In this document: one piece after another, positions 1 through 11,833 of the stretch
How the letters are laid out: the number at the start of each line of letters is the position of its first letter
Numbering within the stretch: position 1 is the stretch's first letter
NCBI GenBank assembly: GCA_028554645.1
Contig: JAQOOI010000016.1
Coordinates: forward strand, 124,001 to 188,000
Source: Omphalotus guepiniiformis
Lineage: Eukaryota > Basidiomycota > Agaricomycetes > Agaricales > Omphalotaceae
Length of the DNA: 64,000 nt
Direction of reading: 5' to 3'
Notes under the pieces: model-generated
The model's input: only the letters and a program-made list of their open reading frames with translations
The model's database searches: none
Told to the model about the DNA's origin: nothing
Made by a program: the position numbers and the translations under genes

Positions 1-3000
1 AACGGATGAGGAACCACCAGCTGAAGAGCCAATTATTCGTGTCATTGGTGTAAAGCCCTTGTTCTCTCATGTATCTGAGAGTGCGCCAATCAAGTCCATC
101 CATGTGGTCGAGTTCAAACGTGGCTATTCACAACGAGCGGCAAGAATTGCCCGACCGTCGACTCACGCTCCAATTCGTGCCGCTCGATCTCTTCTTTCAC
201 CTATTCTTCCTAGCCCAGCACCAACAACTCTGCCCCCAGACGACGGCTTTGTCTGTGTCGGTGAGGTTGAGTTATTTGGTCAACCAGGTTTACGAGCCGA
301 ATTCGAGAAGTGGGAAGGGCCTCCCCCTTCCAGCGTTGTCATTCGTCCCGATACACCCATCTCGGTTGAACGTGCGACACTTGCGGATGACTTTTATTTT
401 TCTTCGGTATTATCCGCACTACAGGGAACCGCATTCGACAACATCATCTTCCGCAATGTTACCATTTTCCACCAGAACTACCAGTTCGAGGCGACGAAGG
501 CTGTTGGTTGGCACTTCAATGCTGATCTAGTGGTCGATGAATCGTGTGGCGGTCTACGTGATGTTCTCGTGCAAGCGTTAGGCGTTGAGGAGCCTGTTCT
601 GAGTGTATATGCATACCTTGGCATGAGTGGCGGATGGGATAAACCACCATCTTTGCACAGTTTTACAATTGAGGGAGTCTTTGCAGGTATTGCTGTCAAA
701 CCAATTGATGGCATTGTCCTGTCACGGATTGGAGTTAGGCTCTTTGGTATCAGGACCGTGAAGTTTGACCCCACACCTCAGACGGCCCTCGATTTTGGTT
801 TTGCAGTATTTGGAACCTTGGATCTAGATGTCCCAGGCTCGACTGTTCCGTTAAGCTTGGATTATGAGATGCAGGAGGACAATGGCATCATCAGCTTAGG
901 AGCCAGTGTTGGTGTGTGGAAGAACCCTCTTGGTGTCAATGGTTTTACGGTCAGTAGCTACTTACAGTTATCATGAGAGATGCCGCTAACAGTTTTTTGA
1001 CTTCTCACAGCTACTAGGCACATCCTTTTCCACATCTTTTGCTCTTTCATCTGCATGGAAGTCTTTTGCCTTCAGTGTATCGGCAGACTTCATGTATAAA
1101 GACATTCAGGCATCGTTCGAAGGATCATACATGTCTGGTGGTTCCTTTGATATGAGTGCTTCGATTCATGATGTCAGCGTGAACACCATTGACACACTTT
1201 TTGAATGGATCTCCAGCAATAATCTATCTCTTCCAGACGTCGACGTTTCAATAGGCACTGCACGCATTTCCATCTCCTCAGGCACAGGGCTCAATATCAG
1301 TCTTGACGATGTCACCATTGGTGACTATACGTCCCTTGATGCGAGTCTTACCATCACATCTCATAGTGTCTTGATTCGTGGAGACCTCACCAGTGATATT
1401 ATTCAATTTGGGGATGTAGAACTGAAACGCGCATTCCTCCAGATCTTGTTGGGGGCTAAAGGGAGTGACAAACTAACTGATGTCATTGTTGGAGGCGAGG
1501 TCTCTTTTTCGAGCCTCGTATTTGATGCTGCTGTACACCTGTATCGGTCTCCTGATACTTCCCAGAAGTCTCTCGAGTGGACTGTACTAGCAGCACTGAC
1601 AGTCCACAATGACGCCCTAGCCCTTTCAAAAGTTGTTCCTGAAGTTACAGACACCCCATTTGACCTGGCCCTTACTCAAGCCGTATTTGTGGCTGCTTCG
1701 AGGGATGACCCGAGTTTGGGCAATATGATCACAAGTGGATATTCCTTCCATGAAGGTGAGTGCAATGCAATATCAACGGTAAAACATTCTTAGATGTTTA
1801 CCTCTATTCAGGTGTACAGGTCTGCGCAGTCTTGAGTGAGATTGATGACCTTAACTCCCTTATGCGGAGGCCTGTTGCGGGGCTCACTCTTAGCGCTGGT
1901 TGGTCAAAGGCTAAAGGTTTCGAGTTGGATGTTTGCCTTCCATCACCCACTACTCTCAATCTTGGCAATGGTGTTACTAGTACACCGTTCACCCTTAAGA
2001 TTCAGACAAAGCCTGTTGAGCTCACATTATCCGCCGGTCTTAATGTTCCTGTGGTTTATTCTCCTGAGCCGCTTCTCTTTACTCTTTCCCTCAGCACAAA
2101 TTTGTTGGGCGCCAGTGCAACAGGACAAATGTCTGGGTGGTGGGTGAATCCCTTTGGGATAAGTCCCAACGTCAAGGTCGGACCAAACCTGGGACTGTCT
2201 ATCGATATAATATTTGCACAATTTGTCAGTACAGGCACACCAAGGTACGTACTTCAGCTTGATTCTGAGTTGAAATACGGATTGTGACTGATATTGCCTC
2301 CAGTGGATTTGCCATTCAGGGTGGTTTAATGATTGGAAGCACACAAGCACAGCTGGCCCTCAGCATTAACGAAGATCCCATGAGTAAGTTAGCATAGATT
2401 TCACTAGTCGGGCATTTCCACTAACAATGACATCCCATCATGTGTAGAGGAGCTATTGTACGCAGAAGTCCAGTCACTTAACCTAACAGATGTCACAGCA
2501 TTCGCAGGTGATATCATTGGTGCCACGATACCTGAACCTCCCCGAAATTTCCTTGATTTTGAGGAAGTCAAGCTGTATATTTGCCCGGCCGGAGTAACCA
2601 TCGGTACTACCTTCTATCCCCAAGGTTTCTCATTCCAAGCAGACATGATTTTATTCGGAAAGAGAGCTGACATTCTATGCAGTGGGTATATGATTACTAT
2701 AACACACATCGTAGTCTCACTTACCTCCCCAGTCATCGAAACAAGCCAAATTTCCATCAATGGTGGTGTCGATAATTTTACACTTGGACCTCTAACTGTT
2801 CGCGGTACTTCCGGTCCTCGTGCAGTCATTGAATGCGAAATCGGGCCTGCAATTCAGCATCTTCTAATTGACGGAGTTGTCACTCTATTTGCAGTCGAGT
2901 CTACTGTTCATGTGGAGGTTGATATCCTGCCCGATCCCAACTTTGTGTTTTTTACGTGCGTTTCTATAGCCTTTCCGAGTCTCTTATCTTTGATGCTAAA

Positions 3001-4520
3001 CTCTTTCCTCCAGGCAACTCAAGTTCACGGATCTACTACTCTTTCAACTTAGAGCCAGCCTTGTCGGAGGACTCTCTTTTGAAGACCTTTCTGATGCCGA
3101 CTTCTTGTTTGACGCTCTTTTTGAGCAACACATCCTCGAGTACATCCACGACCACATTATGTTGCAATTTGACCAGGCCCGCCAAGCTGCAGAAGATGGT
3201 ATCGACGCCGCACAAGAAAAGGTCGATGAAGCGGAAGCCGCATGGAAGGCTGGGGTTGATCAGGCGCAAGCAGACCTCGATGCTGCGAAAAAGACCTGGG
3301 ACGAAAAGAACGAGAGCGTGACAGCTGAAAGCAACAAGATAATTGACGCCTACGACAAAGAGATTGGCCGCTTACAGGATGCTATCGACGATGCGAAGAA
3401 AGACTACGACAATGCTATGCTCAATGCCGAAAACGCCGTCAGTGCTGCTAATCAGAGTCGTGCTGAAGCACTTCAAAGTGCACAACACGATGTCGACAAC
3501 GCCAAGCGAGACATGGTCGACGCTATTAATCAAGCACAAAAGGACGTTGATTATGCTGAACGCGACTTCGATGCTGCTTTTGGTTCTGCTCATGATGCCA
3601 TTGAAAGTGCTCGTCGGGATGTCCAGAGTCTGCAGAATCAAATCAACGACTTGTACGGCACAATTCACGATTATGAAAATGCACACTGGTATGAGTTTTG
3701 GAAGTTTGCAGCGATACCCGGGCTCTACACAGCTGTTGGTGTGTTGGAGGCATCAAAAGCAATCGCCGATGGTGTCCTTCAGGTAGCCGAAGCGGTGTTG
3801 AAATCTACAGATTACATTGTAAAGGAAACTGCCTTCAAACTTGCGAAAAGAGTACTTGAAGCTGCAAAGGCGACTGGTCAGGCTGCATTAGACTCGGCGG
3901 AAGAAGCACTCCGTGCTGCTGATGCTTCCTCCCAAACCATCCTTGATGCTGCCAAGGACACCCTTGAAGCGACCAGAGTTGGCGTGGAATGGGGCGTGCT
4001 GCAAAGCGCCAAGGAGGCCTTAGAGGTATACAAAAAAGCCAACGATGCCATATTTGAAGCAGCCACCCAGGCTCTGGTGGATTTATTGCAATGTGTCGAA
4101 TTCGTGGCATACCAGACGGCGAAAACAGCATTAGACATCGCACGATCTGCTACTGTTACACTCGATGCCGCCAGGGCAGCGTTGGAACTAGCTCGAGATG
4201 TTGGAGAGGAAGCCCTAGAAATTGGAAAGTGGGTTGCAGATCATGCTCTTGGGCTCTTTGATATCCGTGTCGTCCAACTTTCCGGAAGTATGCGTGGTAT
4301 GGTCGGAGCTGGTGGAGAGATGTCGAAGCCGTTCGCCGCTCGTGTCAAAGGAGTTATCGTAGATCAGACTTTCACTCTGAATGCAGAGTTCGATCCCCGA
4401 AAGACGGCCGACTTCATTACCTATATTTTCAAAGAGTAAGTTTTCCGTTGCAGATGTAAAGGAAGATCGCTAACCACCATCGTCAACAGTCTTTGGGAAA
4501 AGATTAAAGATATCATCTGA
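1..4520 (+). CDS. Large multi-exon protein of unknown function, 3' part (5' end outside window)
   Basis: Open from base 1, so the start lies upstream. The exons I infer are about 1-949, 1011-1755, 1812-2244, 2304-2383, 2448-2955, 3014-4435 and 4490-4520, all with GT..AG introns that keep the frame; the stop is TGA at 4518-4520. The first half (to about 3010) is beta-rich sequence with Ser/Thr/Gly and alternating hydrophobic residues, and similar stretches recur (for example around WKNPLGVNGF near 920 and WWVNPFGISP near 2140), suggesting repeated beta domains. The second half (about 3150-4250) is a long Ala/Asp/Glu/Lys-rich coiled coil or amphipathic-helix region with repeated AAK/AAR/DAA steps, resembling LEA or apolipoprotein-like helices in composition only. 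No catalytic motif is visible. I do not recognise the family. Several nested open frames in this span are shadows. Confidence 0.75.
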
Positions 4521-6031
4521 CCTAACCAACGAATGATAGTTTTGAGAATCTTGTACTATTAGTCCTCCCACAGTTCGGGTATTCGCATGTAAAATGTACA
4601 ATCGTTATGTCTTTCATTGTCAAGAAGGAAGGTGGTGATCTCGACGGAAAAACGGCAAGTAGGACTGTAATGTAACAAGTTAGTCGGTGAAGCTAGGCCG
4701 AGCATTCGAACAAATTTGGTGTTCGTGATAGTGCTTCAACTTGCCTCCAACATAAGCTCGAATGTTCGGCCTTGAGTGTCACTTGCCGATGACAGTAGCG
4801 GAAAGAAAGTCGCCGTGAGAAACCAAGAAAACGGGCGGTCTACAAGGGCTGCACGAGGACTATGTAAAGTCAAGCGCGACGGAGACCTGCAGGCATCGGA
4901 GGTACCATACATAATCACTAATGATAGTCAATTCAGGGTAGAAACTGAACAGTACGTTTTGCGAGCTGTCGGAATTAGTTTTCCAAGAAAAAAAAAACAT
5001 ATCCTTTTCCCGCCTTTTCCCTGAATAACACCTGGGTCCTGTCAATGGGTCCACCCGACCGGCGACTCCCTACTAGCGATTCCGAGGTCGTGATCACTGG
5101 CAAGCTACCCTCATTGCTCAATCCGTCGAGGACGTACGCGTACGCATAGGTACGCATCTCCGAGTCGTTACCCTTACACACTACTCCGATTATACAGTAT
5201 GTATACTGTGACGACGATATATGTACCCCCTTGGGCATTGGGTTTTCAATGATTATGACATATGTTGAAAGGGCCGAGTCTCGAGTCTCGACACTGAGGT
5301 ACTGTAACTGAACAGACAACCTGACAGGGTAAATCGGGGGAATGATGAATGGAAAACGAGAATCCGAGAATACATTGTTACACTAGTTCTTTGTATCCGG
5401 TTTGAAAAGAAAAGAAAAATATGGATTTGAATGGCAGCCTGAGGATGAAGTCGAAAGGGAGGGCGCTGCGGGGTCGAAGTGAGAAAGAAGTCTTGAATGC
5501 TTGAATAAACGAACCAACAACGAATAAACGAACAAACACGAAACTTTGAACATTCCACCTTTGAACTTCAAACAAACCCTAAGTCTCCGAGTCAGAATTC
5601 TTCAAGGAAAGGAAAAATGATATTGCTATCGATAATATACAAATAATTCAAAATGGAGTATTCAGGATTCAGGATTCGGGGATTCAGGATTCGCAAAACT
5701 TGAACGAAAACGAGAAACAAACGAGTGTGAGTATGCTCTTCGCGAGCAAAAGGACCAGGGAGTCGGTCAGGAATATGAACAGAAAACAATAAAACAGAAA
5801 ACACAGTATGAAGATGCCATGCAAGACCAACAACACAGAACCAAAAAGAGAATAGGAGGTTTTGAAAGTGAATTCTGCGATGATGATGATGATGACGACG
5901 ATGAGATGATGATGAAGAGAATAATTCAGTCCATGCGGCTGGCCCCAGGCCTCATCCATACCTAATTCATGTTGTATATACCACCCCCCGCCGACCCCCC
6001 AACGACCAACGACCAACCACCAAGGGACACA
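4521..6031. other. Intergenic region with a GAT trinucleotide repeat
   Basis: This stretch separates two convergent genes. I see no credible coding exon. It contains an imperfect GAT/GAC trinucleotide repeat at about 5877-5917, a short direct repeat of ATTCAGGATTC-type units at about 5658-5693, and A/G-rich sequence. The 3' UTRs of the flanking genes presumably lie at its two edges. Confidence 0.6.
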
Positions 6032-8159
6032 TTACGCATCCTGCATAATAACCTCCAGCGCCCTCTCCGACCTAGGCCTAATATCAACCCTAAACAAACT
6101 CGGCGTCCTAAAAATACTATTCTCAAACTTAACCTCCTCAACAACAACCCTCTCTTCCCTCCTCTTCATCCCACTCCCCTCAACATCAACCTCAACAACC
6201 TCAGTAGGCCTCTTAATATCCAACGTACTAAGTATCGTCGCAATCAACAACCAAACCGAAGACTCTACAAGGTTTTGCCCAGGACACTGCCTTCGGCCAA
6301 ATCCGAAAACGTATGACCGTGGGTCACGTAGTCTTTTCTCTTTCTTTAATCGGTCGTATTCTTCTCTTGCTGCTGGTGTTTCTGTCGCGGAAGGTGCAGG
6401 GGAGTAAAGGATGGATTGTTCGTGTGGTGTAAGGAGGTATCGATCGGGGTTGAAGGAGTTGGCGTCTTTACCAAAGAGCTCTTCGTTTCGGAGGATAGCC
6501 CAGATGTTACCAAAGACGAGGGAACCTTTCTTTAGGAGGATAGGAGCAGGAGGCGTAGGGTTGGGATTAGATGCGGTAGGGGCGGGTGTAGGGGGTTGGT
6601 AGATGTCGTCTTGCATTAGCCTGTGCGGGAGGTCTAAAGTGAATGATGATGAGTAACAGAGTTCACGCATACAAAAGGGGGATAATTAACCACTCACTCA
6701 AAGGAACTGGTGCGCCCCATCTCCACACTTCATTCATCACAGCCTCAACATACGGCATCCTCGGTTTCCTAACGACTTTTCCATCAACAACCTGTTCAAT
6801 CCACCTATCTTCAAACCTCGGTAACCTCGCTGTCCTGCCAGTATCGTCCTCACCGAGTCCAGTAACCGCATCGAGTTCAGCCCTAGCCTTGGGAATAACA
6901 TCCGGGTTCTCCAACATTGCCATGAGGAAAAGCGCGAACGAGGTAACGGTGGTGTCGCCGGAAGCAGAGTACATCGAGTTGGCGGTCCATTTCAAGTCGT
7001 GTTCGAATTCGCTGAGAGAAGAGGATTTGAGGGAGAGGATGGAGGGAGAGACAGTAGGGGTGAACGAAGGGAGTTTCTCGGAGGTAGGTGATGATGAGAC
7101 GGAGGTGTCCAGGGATGTGTCGCGGGTAATCTGGGGCTCGGAAGAGACGACGTCGGAATCAGCGAGGAGGGTCGAACAGAAGGAGGGTTGGTGCGTTCCG
7201 TTTTTCTATACAGAAACAGATGAGCGATATTGCAAAAATTAAAAAAGACCTCAGTTGAAGGCTTACCATCTCGCGCTTAACCCATTCATAAGGTCTATCC
7301 ACAAGATCACGAATCTTCTCCTTCCACACCCTAGCCTTGGCCAAAAATCCCATGAACGGTAACCACTCGAACGATTTCGGAATATTCTTCAGCGCAGGGA
7401 AAAGATCAACCAACCAGATTCCTCCACCAGACGCGATTTCGTTCGAGAGAATATTAACGCCCTCTTCGGCGAGCGCAAGGAAAGGATCCGTGACGGATTT
7501 GACAGAGTATCCATAGACAACAGATAGCGTGAGCTGACCAGCGTATCTCCTGACCTGAGAGATATAATCCCTTTGGCGATCAGGTGCTGACATCTCCGTG
7601 TTGGAATCCGATTGAGCTTGTACGAGTCTCTGCAAGAATCCAGCATTCTCCTTCTCGATTAATGGCCAATACGCTGGGATTCTGTCCTTTGCGAAAGCCA
7701 TTCCCATTAGGCGACGTTGTCTACGTGACTGCGCACCATAGCGGGTGAAAGCAACCATATCTTCGCATCCGCAGAGTTCACCGGCCATAACCATCTTGGG
7801 CTTGTCAGAGTAGATCGCGCCGCGGGAATCCAGGAGGTCGGATACGACTTGTGGGGAAGAGAGGAATACGAGAGGTTGTGTGAGGACGGAAAGGGAGTAA
7901 ATCGGGCCTTTTTGAAGACAATTTCAGATAAGTTTGTGACCCTCGTTCAGAAAGTAGCTAACGCACCGTATTCGCGAGCCCATTGTTCTGCCTTTAACCA
8001 AAGTTCAGTCGCGGTCAAGTCGAAGATGTTTCCTAGAATCGGTACAGGTTTCGGTCCTGGCGGTGGGGAAACACCACCAACTGGTGACCTTTGAGGTCGT
8101 CGAGAGTATAGATAGATGAAAGCGGCGACGCCGAGTAGAACGATTGGTGTCGCTCCCAT
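6032..8159 (-). CDS. Cytochrome P450 monooxygenase, complete, four exons
   Basis: Exons inferred as 8159-7967, 7907-7267, 7205-6698 and 6633-6032, all in frame, giving about 647 residues. The N-terminus (MGATPIVLLGVAAFIYLYS) is a membrane anchor followed by the proline-rich hinge PPPGPKPVPILGN. The I-helix carries ASGDTTVT, the K-helix ExxR is EVWR, the PERF-like motif is FNPDRYL, and the haem loop is FGFGRRQCPGQN with the cysteine ligand. It should be an ER-anchored haem-thiolate oxygenase using NADPH-P450 reductase; the substrate cannot be read. General layout fits the large basidiomycete P450 families often labelled O-methylsterigmatocystin-oxidoreductase-like. Oddities are a Pro/Ala/Asn-rich linker before LLKKGSLVFGN, where relatives have a short beta-turn, and an acidic Arg/Glu/Val insert near the C-terminus, which together make it longer than the usual 500-550 residues. 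A decayed relative is at 35.0-36.0 kb. Confidence 0.92.
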
Positions 8160-11100
8160 CGTGTATGGATGAAGTAGGTAGGTAAAAAAACGAAACGAGC
8201 GGCGGGTTTATTATAAGTGTTAAAAGGCGATTTCCAGTTGGAGAAAACTTTCGCAACTAAAAAACTCTTTTTTTTTTTGCATCAGATTTTGACACAGAGA
8301 CCGAAATGAAGAAAATAATATACTCACTAGAGCGGATTTGAACAAGGCTATTTGAAAGCGGAAATGTTAGAAAACATCTAACCCTGTTAAGTAGAGTAGG
8401 TACAACCCCGTGGGCAACTCACGCAATGCAAATGCTCCTCAATTCAAGATTTTGTCCAGCGGGTAGAGCTCAATCTGGAAACTATCGCCTCGCCGTTTAC
8501 AAGTCTGGACAAGACGTATGTCTATCAACGTTTGAAGCGATGACAACGGGTTGGTCAGTAAATGAAACAATTTGTACGTCGTGAATCCCACTCACTTCCA
8601 AACTGTCGCAACAAGTTCAGAGATTTGGTTGTTAACAAGACTCCCCGAGTGTTCAGCGCACTAGAAAGAGTTATATTAACCTTCTTTTCCGAAAATCGCA
8701 TCCAGAAACGAAGACTAGCTCACCTTCAGTTGTCCTCTGTTTCAACTATCGCGGTAATCCCGTCCCAACTTTGGAAAATATTTCACAGGTTGGGGTAAAG
8801 GAAAAGGAGAAGAGAAAAAGAGTCCGGAGGAAAGGACAGAAAAGAAGGTAAAAAGTTTTGATGATATTCTTCTCGAGTACCTTGCCCATCCATCTTTATA
8901 AATCGCTTCCGATCCTTCACCGGAGGGGGGGAGGGGCGCCTATGCCACATACCAACAACCTGGCATTTCCAGGGGTGATGTATGTAGCCGTATCGTATCA
9001 TGCATAATCAAAAGGTAAGGTAATTTCCCAACGTGAAAAAAAGGGCTAAGACAATCAATCTACCAGCGGAGCGACACGAGCGAAAGTGTATCACGTTGGT
9101 GGTTAGTTATCACCTCCTTCTATCCCCCTTCTTCCCCGTTCGTATAAGGGTGCGAATGCAGGGTCGATGGAAGAAAGAAAAAAAAGGCCCCCCGTCATAC
9201 TTCCTTCTCCGAAATTCTGAGTGAAGCGCCCGGTTCGTCTGAAAATCCCTGTGCTCTTCCTCACTTCTACCTACTTCTACCCTTCCCCATCTTCAACCTA
9301 TTTGCACAAAGTCATTTAACCCCAAGCCTTCCTTCGCCAACAAAAATCCCCGTCTCTGTAGGAGCCCAAACAAACTTCGCGTAGCTCGGTAAGACGTTAT
9401 TTTTCTTCGGGCCAGACTCAGCGGAGGTGTACCACGTTGCAGGGCCACACCTGCCGTTTTTGGCACGTTTCTTTTTCTCCCCAACCATTCGATCAGAAAA
9501 GTTAGAAGAGAAGCATCAGTAAGTAACGGTACGGTATGTAACTTGGTGTCCTAAGTCCTTCAAGGGACCCTGCCGGGAGGGAGGGGTGTTTGAAGTGATT
9601 TGTTTTGGAGCTCTGCCAGGAGGGGGCGTATGCTGGCGTATGTCACAATTAAACGTGAATCGTGATGTAAGCTCAGAGGTCGACGGAGATTGTCAATTGT
9701 CAAGGGATCAATATTCAATGTTTCCAGCGGTGAGTGCGTGAAGGAAGTTGTACTACTGAATCCGATGTGACGTTGATATGATATGATAGATGGAAGAAAA
9801 AATTCCTCCCAGCTCTCTATCTAATGCAAGTCCGAGGATTGCGCTGGATGTTCAAAAGATACGACGTCGGAGGACGAGTGAGTTTATTAACCGAACACTA
9901 TTAATTATCAGGTAATAGGCTACGCACGCTGCGGAGTCTGGAATTGAACATGCAAGGGTTCGGTCGTTCGGTCGTTCACTGAATGAATCATGCGCGCTCA
10001 ACGTCAACGATGTACGATTCTAGAGCCACAAAATGAAACAAATCCAGAACAGTTCCGACTCAGCGACTCGCCCAGACAGACAGCCTCACCGGGGCTCCTA
10101 TGAGGTGTTCACCTGAGGGTCCAGACGAATATATGACGCTACGGTAAGTACGGTACATCCACGTAGTGCATGCATGCATGTATGCCGTACCGTCTGTGCG
10201 TCCCTTACAACCGAACTTACCCGGTTTAACCTACCGAACGTCAGTATCGCTAGGCCTACAGTAACCTGTAAGTACTTCCTTACAGAATCATTAATGCCAT
10301 AAATGATGAGTTCCCCACGTTCATCTTGTATTCTTGTAGTGGGTGAAAGAGACTCTACAAACGCTATTTCTCCGACTCCGAGTAAGCGGCCGTATAGCCT
10401 ATATGCACCTATGTCTACCTATGTGTGGTGCAAGAGGGTGTAAGTGGGTCTTATAGTAAGCATCAACATGAAGATGGCCTCCGGGAGCCCGCCGCCACGG
10501 AGAAGGTAGACCAGAGAGAGACATAGAATTTGTGCCATAACATCAATTGTTGAACGAAAGCTAGTGACGAAATTCGTATCGTACAATTCGTTGGGCCCGG
10601 TCTTCGTCATATCACCGTGTTAGTCCTAGTCTAATACCATTCTGCCACTCTATGCCGTTGTGGACAGTATCCTCAGCTGACAGTACCTGTACCTACGGAA
10701 GGGTACTTACTTACTATACCAGGATGTCATCAGAAACATCACCACAACATCACCACAACATCAACCTATCAACCTTCTACCGCTGCCAGGTTCTCACTGT
10801 ACTGCTGCTGTTATACTTATGTTATATGTTCTTGGAGATCAGTTGGAGATGATAGGACTTACCTCGAGTTGTAAGTAAAGCTGTTGAGCTATAGATATCT
10901 GATAATAGACTGAGTGAATTCGAAGAACTTGAAGATGGCCCTATGTACGTTGATGGCCCATCCTGATTCCTGTTCGTGTATTCCATTCATCATACTATGT
11001 AGCCTAGCCTAGCCTGAGAATACAGCGCGGCGCCGCTCGCCCAGGCTAAGTACAGGCTGACTGGGCTTCTTACAACAAAGATGAAGATGGATGGCCGGCG

Positions 11101-11833
11101 TAATGCGCTCAAATCGCTGCTAGTAAGTATCTCATCTACAGTGTGGCCACTGGCAGATATATCTCAGCCTTGTTCATTCACTCATAAACCCCATCCCTAC
11201 GGAGAAGATCTCAGAAGAAGCCGATTTTGAAGCCACTTTGAACCATCTAGTGAGCTCTAGTGGAGGTGTGTCTCCCCTACGACCTGAGTACGTACGTACC
11301 GTACCAGACCAAAAGGCCAAAAGGTGGCAGATTGCGAGGCCCAGAAGTTCCGTACTTACTTACAAGCATCTCTTTCCTGAATAATCTAAATACATGACGT
11401 TAGAGTTAGACCAAGGAGGGATGGTCCTATGGTCATATGTACATATGTAACCACTCCGAGAGAGGCGGCCGAGCAGCCGAACGACCGAGCGACCGAGCGA
11501 CCGAGCCTCGAGGAGGAGCCCTGACCATTAAAAAATTCCTCTCAAATCGCTAATTCACCACCCCTTTCAACGTTTACACCTCACCGGCGGACCCGCAGCT
11601 ACCCTGAATACACACCAATACATCAACAGTACAACTCATCATCGACTTCCATGGGCCATCCATCCATCCGCTGAGCGCTCCTCGCCTCGCCTCGCCTCGA
11701 CATCCGACACCCATACCTCCGTTATACAGTCAACCAACGCACCAAGTATTCACAAAACATTCCATCCCTGCACCCGTCCCGCGGGTTTACAATTTACAAC
11801 ACGTCCTTGAACGTTTACACCGGCCCTTCACAA
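8160..11833. other. Long gene-free intergenic region
   Basis: I found no exon with consistent splice sites or recognisable protein similarity in these 3.7 kb. It holds small low-complexity patches: repeated GTAC-rich palindromic steps (about 10140-10170 and 11290-11305), a GACCGAGC-type octamer repeat at about 11478-11508, and a CGCCT pentamer repeat near 11680-11700. The left edge should carry the promoter of the P450 gene and the right edge the 3' UTR of the GH92 gene. Confidence 0.55.

Noticed and set aside
5253..5575. Overlapping minus-strand open frames of 60-100 codons
   Set aside because: No splice sites, no domain and three overlapping frames; chance frames.
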